Source: Bacillota bacterium (lineage in GTDB: Bacteria > Bacillota > Sulfobacillia > JAJZYS01 > JAJYTV01). Taken from it: a stretch of 7,431 bases of DNA. This document shows positions 5,945-7,431 of this stretch, piece by piece (positions within the stretch are counted from its first letter, which is position 1; every line of letters begins with the position of its first letter). The stretch lies in contig JAJYNV010000390.1 in assembly GCA_021786135.1 (NCBI GenBank), positions 1-7,431 of the forward strand, given 5' to 3'. A program made the translations under genes and the position numbers. The notes under the pieces were generated by a model. It was given only the letters and a program-made list of their open reading frames with translations, searched no databases and was not told the origin of the DNA.

Positions 5945-5973
5945 TTTCCTGAAGCGTAAATATGTCATATCAT
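5945..5973 (+). promoter_or_regulatory. Weak candidate rightward promoter for the leader ORF and marR-type gene
   Basis: TATCAT at 5968-5973 resembles a -10 box in five of six positions. TTTCCT lies 17 nt upstream and is a poor -35. It would overlap the leftward promoter and the inverted repeats, allowing joint repression. Low certainty. Confidence 0.25.
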
Positions 5974-5988
5974 AGAGTTACACGACAT
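5960..5988. promoter_or_regulatory. Candidate MarR operator (inverted repeats over the divergent promoter)
   Basis: ATATG-T-CATAT is a palindrome at 5960-5970 covering the predicted -10 of the leftward promoter. A wider inverted repeat, ATGTC (5962-5966) and GACAT (5984-5988), spans -10 to -35. MarR proteins commonly bind such AT-rich palindromes between divergent genes and repress by blocking polymerase. Assignment to the adjacent MarR is inference from position. Confidence 0.45.
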
Positions 5989-5992
5989 GCAA
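5964..5992 (-). promoter_or_regulatory. Predicted sigma70-type promoter of the CMD-lactonase operon
   Basis: On the minus strand TTGCAT (-35), a 17-nt spacer and TATGAC (-10) are found. Transcription would begin near 5957, about 26 nt before the ATG. This is the most AT-rich patch of the control region. Optimal spacing and position support the call; it has not been compared with a scoring matrix. Confidence 0.5.
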
Positions 5993-6012
5993 ATGGCAAG
6001 GAGGTCTCCGCC

Positions 6013-6144
6013 ATGGCGCAAAGTGCTCCTCTCGCGACGGCCCCTTGCCCAGCGTCCGAGAGTTCCCGCGTGTCGAGCCGATGGGTGGGGTGCCGCCGCG
6101 GCCCGCAGTGTGAAGTAGGGGGTGGTCCGCGTGAAAGCTGCTGA
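6013..6144 (+). CDS. Possible 43-codon leader peptide ORF overlapping the start of the MarR gene
   Basis: The ORF opens with ATG at 6013 and has the best SD on the plus strand here: AAGGAGGT at 5998-6005, seven nt before the ATG. It encodes 43 residues starting MAQSAPLATAPC, with four Cys (12, 27, 33 and 43) and no known domain. Third codon positions are mixed, unlike the main genes, so selection on the peptide is doubtful. It ends with TGA at 6142-6144, overlapping the MarR GTG (6131) by 14 nt in another frame. That geometry fits translational coupling or leader control of marR expression. It could also be a chance ORF. Confidence 0.4.
   Translation: MAQSAPLATAPCPASESSRVSSRWVGCRRGPQCEVGGGPRESC
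6117..6122 (+). promoter_or_regulatory. Ribosome binding site deciding the MarR start
   Basis: AGGGGG lies 8 nt before the GTG at 6131. The upstream in-frame GTG at 6122 overlaps this sequence and has no SD of its own, so 6131 is preferred. Confidence 0.55.
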
Positions 6145-6673
6145 AGAGCTCCGGTACCTGGTGCTGGCCGCACAACGCGAAGGCAATCGCCTGCTCGCCC
6201 AATCCCTCCGGCCGTTGGGCCTGACGCCGTCCCAGGCGGAGGTGCTCCGCGTCCTGGCCGATCATGGGCCCCTGACCCTGAGCGGCCTCGGCGACCTCCT
6301 CGTCTGCGAGACCGGAACCAACCCGAGCCGGCTGGTGGACCGCCTGGTATCCAAAGGCGCGGTCGACCGCCGTCACGGTCAGGAGGACCGCCGCGAGGTC
6401 GAGCTGATGCTGAGCGCTGTCGGCAGGCAGCTAGCCCAGCAGGTCCAGCAGATAGAGGATGTGATCTACCGCAGGATCGACGACGCCCTTGATGGACAAG
6501 ACGTCGAAGCGACCCTGGACCTCCTCCGCCGCTTCGTCGTCGACCTTCCGGCAGGCAAGGCTCTCATCCGCCGAATCGGGAGAGGCACCAGCTCCCAGGA
6601 GCCTGACCAACCCGATCCTTCTACATCCATGTCCACAGACCCCGGGTCGGACGCGGACATCGACGAGGCCTAA
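6131..6673 (+). CDS. MarR-family transcriptional regulator
   Basis: From the GTG at 6131 the product has 180 residues; a GTG at 6122 would add three. It has the MarR winged-helix order: an N-terminal dimer helix (ELRYLVLAAQREGNRLL), LTPSQAEVLRVLADHGPLTLSGLGDLL as helices 2-3, recognition helix around TNPSRLVDRLVSKGAV (residues 63-78), and wing HGQEDRREVEL (82-92) with the conserved D-R-R. C-terminal helices run to about residue 150. A Cys (59) sits just before the recognition helix. The last 30 residues are an unusual acidic, Ser/Pro/Asp-rich tail. It is divergent from the CMD-lactonase operon, and 24 nt upstream of the alpha/beta hydrolase gene in the same direction. It probably represses both directions until a ligand binds. 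The ligand is not predictable; aromatic acids or lactones fit the neighbours. Confidence 0.9.
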   Translation: MKAAEELRYLVLAAQREGNRLLAQSLRPLGLTPSQAEVLRVLADHGPLTLSGLGDLLVCETGTNPSRLVDRLVSKGAVDRRHGQEDRREVELMLSAVGRQLAQQVQQIEDVIYRRIDDALDGQDVEATLDLLRRFVVDLPAGKALIRRIGRGTSSQEPDQPDPSTSMSTDPGSDADIDEA

Positions 6674-6697
6674 CACCGGCAGAGGGGGAACAGGAAA

Positions 6698-7375
6698 TTG
6701 AACGCTCTCGCAAGCAACCCGCGGCGCATCGACCGCCTTGAACAGGTGCGCCTAGGGGAAACCACGCAATGGATACGCATCCGCGGTCTGGACGTCGCCA
6801 ACCCCGCCCTCTTGCTCATTCCGCAGGGACCTGGCCTTCCGATCATTCAGGAGGCCGACGACTTTCAGCGCAGCACGCACCTAGAGGACGATTTCACGGT
6901 CGTCTATTGGGATCCGCGTGGCTGCGGCAAATCAGCCCGCAGCCCCAAAGCCTCCACGCCGATCACCCTGGAGCAGATGGTTACGGATGCGGTCGATCTG
7001 ATCGAGGTGCTCTGCGCTCAACTCGGGACGCGGAGCGTCTTCGTAGCCGGGTTCTCGCTCGGCGGCACGATCGGAGCCCTGGCCGCGGCCCGGGTGCCGG
7101 ATCGCGTCGCTGCATTGATTGCCGTCGGCATGGACGTACGGTTCGATGACGCCGAACGGGTCGCTTACGACTATGTCCTAGCCGAAGCCAAGCGGCGGCA
7201 CAACACCCGCGCCTTACGGCAACTTCTTCGCATCGGCCCCCCTCCGCATCTGGATGCCGTGAAATTCGGCACTCGCGTGCGCTGGCTTGCCGATTTCGGT
7301 GGCATGTGGAGTTTCGCACTTTTGAGGGGCGAGAGGGGTTGCGTGGACAACACAAACATAACTCCCAGCATTTAG
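6698..7375 (+). pseudogene. Alpha/beta hydrolase, C-terminally truncated (proline iminopeptidase-like N-terminal part)
   Basis: The reading frame has 225 codons from a TTG start, with GAGGGGG 9 nt upstream. Core marks are IPQGPGLP (41-48, oxyanion-hole region, HGGPG-like), VVYWDPRGCGKSA (68-80) and VAGFSLGGTIGALAA (116-130) with Ser120 as nucleophile. Such proteins are usually near 300 residues, with the catalytic Asp and His in the last third. Here the family-like sequence ends at about residue 208 (WLADFGGMWSFALL), and the remaining 17 residues are unrelated. No Asp/His part is visible in the other two plus frames before the window ends. The DNA is clearly less GC-rich from about 7325, which suggests a recombination or insertion junction rather than a point frameshift. 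It lies 24 nt after the MarR gene, probably in one transcript. It is likely inactive, unless the rest lies beyond an inserted element. Confidence 0.75.
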
Positions 7376-7397
7376 GAGCAAGGAGTCTGTCATAGCG

Positions 7398-7431
7398 ATG
7401 GAAAACCTTTCTCGACGACCTGCGTGCTATT
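7398..7431 (+). CDS. Possible start of a further gene, cut by the right edge
   Basis: An ATG at 7398 opens a frame reading MENLSRRPACY to the edge. AAGGAG lies upstream but about 12 nt away, longer than ideal. Only 11 codons are visible, in the less GC-rich segment that follows the hydrolase break. It might be the first gene of an inserted element, but nothing identifies it. Confidence 0.2.
   Translation, partial: MENLSRRPACY

Noticed and set aside
5962..6012. Longer 60-codon form of the leader ORF starting at 5962
   Set aside because: That ATG lies inside the predicted promoter and has no SD; the ATG at 6013 has an excellent one.
7320..7431. Simple frameshift as the cause of the short hydrolase
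   Set aside because: Other plus frames after 7320 do not resume recognisable hydrolase sequence, and the base composition changes at the same place.

Overview
The window is GC-rich bacterial DNA with strong G/C preference at third codon positions, good Shine-Dalgarno (SD) sites, some GTG and TTG starts, and genes on both strands. No rRNA, tRNA, CRISPR array or recognisable transposase is visible. The lineage cannot be fixed from sequence alone. A soil-type or environmental proteobacterium, actinobacterium or related high-GC lineage fits, because solute-binding proteins, lactonases and MarR regulators are common there.

Left part (1-3185, minus strand): a probable three-gene operon read right to left. 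First is a class V PLP enzyme resembling the N-terminal desulfurase domain of molybdenum cofactor sulfurase. Next is a class I glutamine amidotransferase-like gamma-glutamyl hydrolase (peptidase C26, PuuD-like). Last is the N-terminal half of a family 5 ABC transporter solute-binding protein, which runs off the left edge. All three have an SD exactly 7 nt before the ATG. The 201-nt gap before the transporter gene holds three perfect inverted repeats and an orphan, near-complete anti-SD match. The set could serve uptake and breakdown of a gamma-glutamyl or sulfur-containing compound, but this is inference.

Middle (3186-4468): a small hypothetical gene on the minus strand, a divergent five-helix membrane protein of unknown function with somewhat lower third-position G/C, and a convergent junction with a 12-bp perfect stem-loop and a duplicated GACA-type repeat.

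Right part (4469-7431): a divergent cassette around a control region at about 5932-6130. Leftward are a carboxymuconolactone decarboxylase-family protein and, 2 nt later, a metallo-beta-lactamase-fold lactonase with a complete AiiA-like metal site and the DxSYT motif. Rightward are a MarR regulator and an alpha/beta hydrolase. The control region has a sigma70-like promoter overlapped by inverted repeats, the likely MarR operator, and a 43-codon leader ORF with a better SD than marR itself. The layout suggests MarR-controlled lactone degradation: quorum quenching, or a lactone step of aromatic catabolism. The hydrolase loses its family sequence near position 7320, where base composition also changes. 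It lacks the catalytic Asp and His, so it is probably a broken gene at a recombination or insertion junction.
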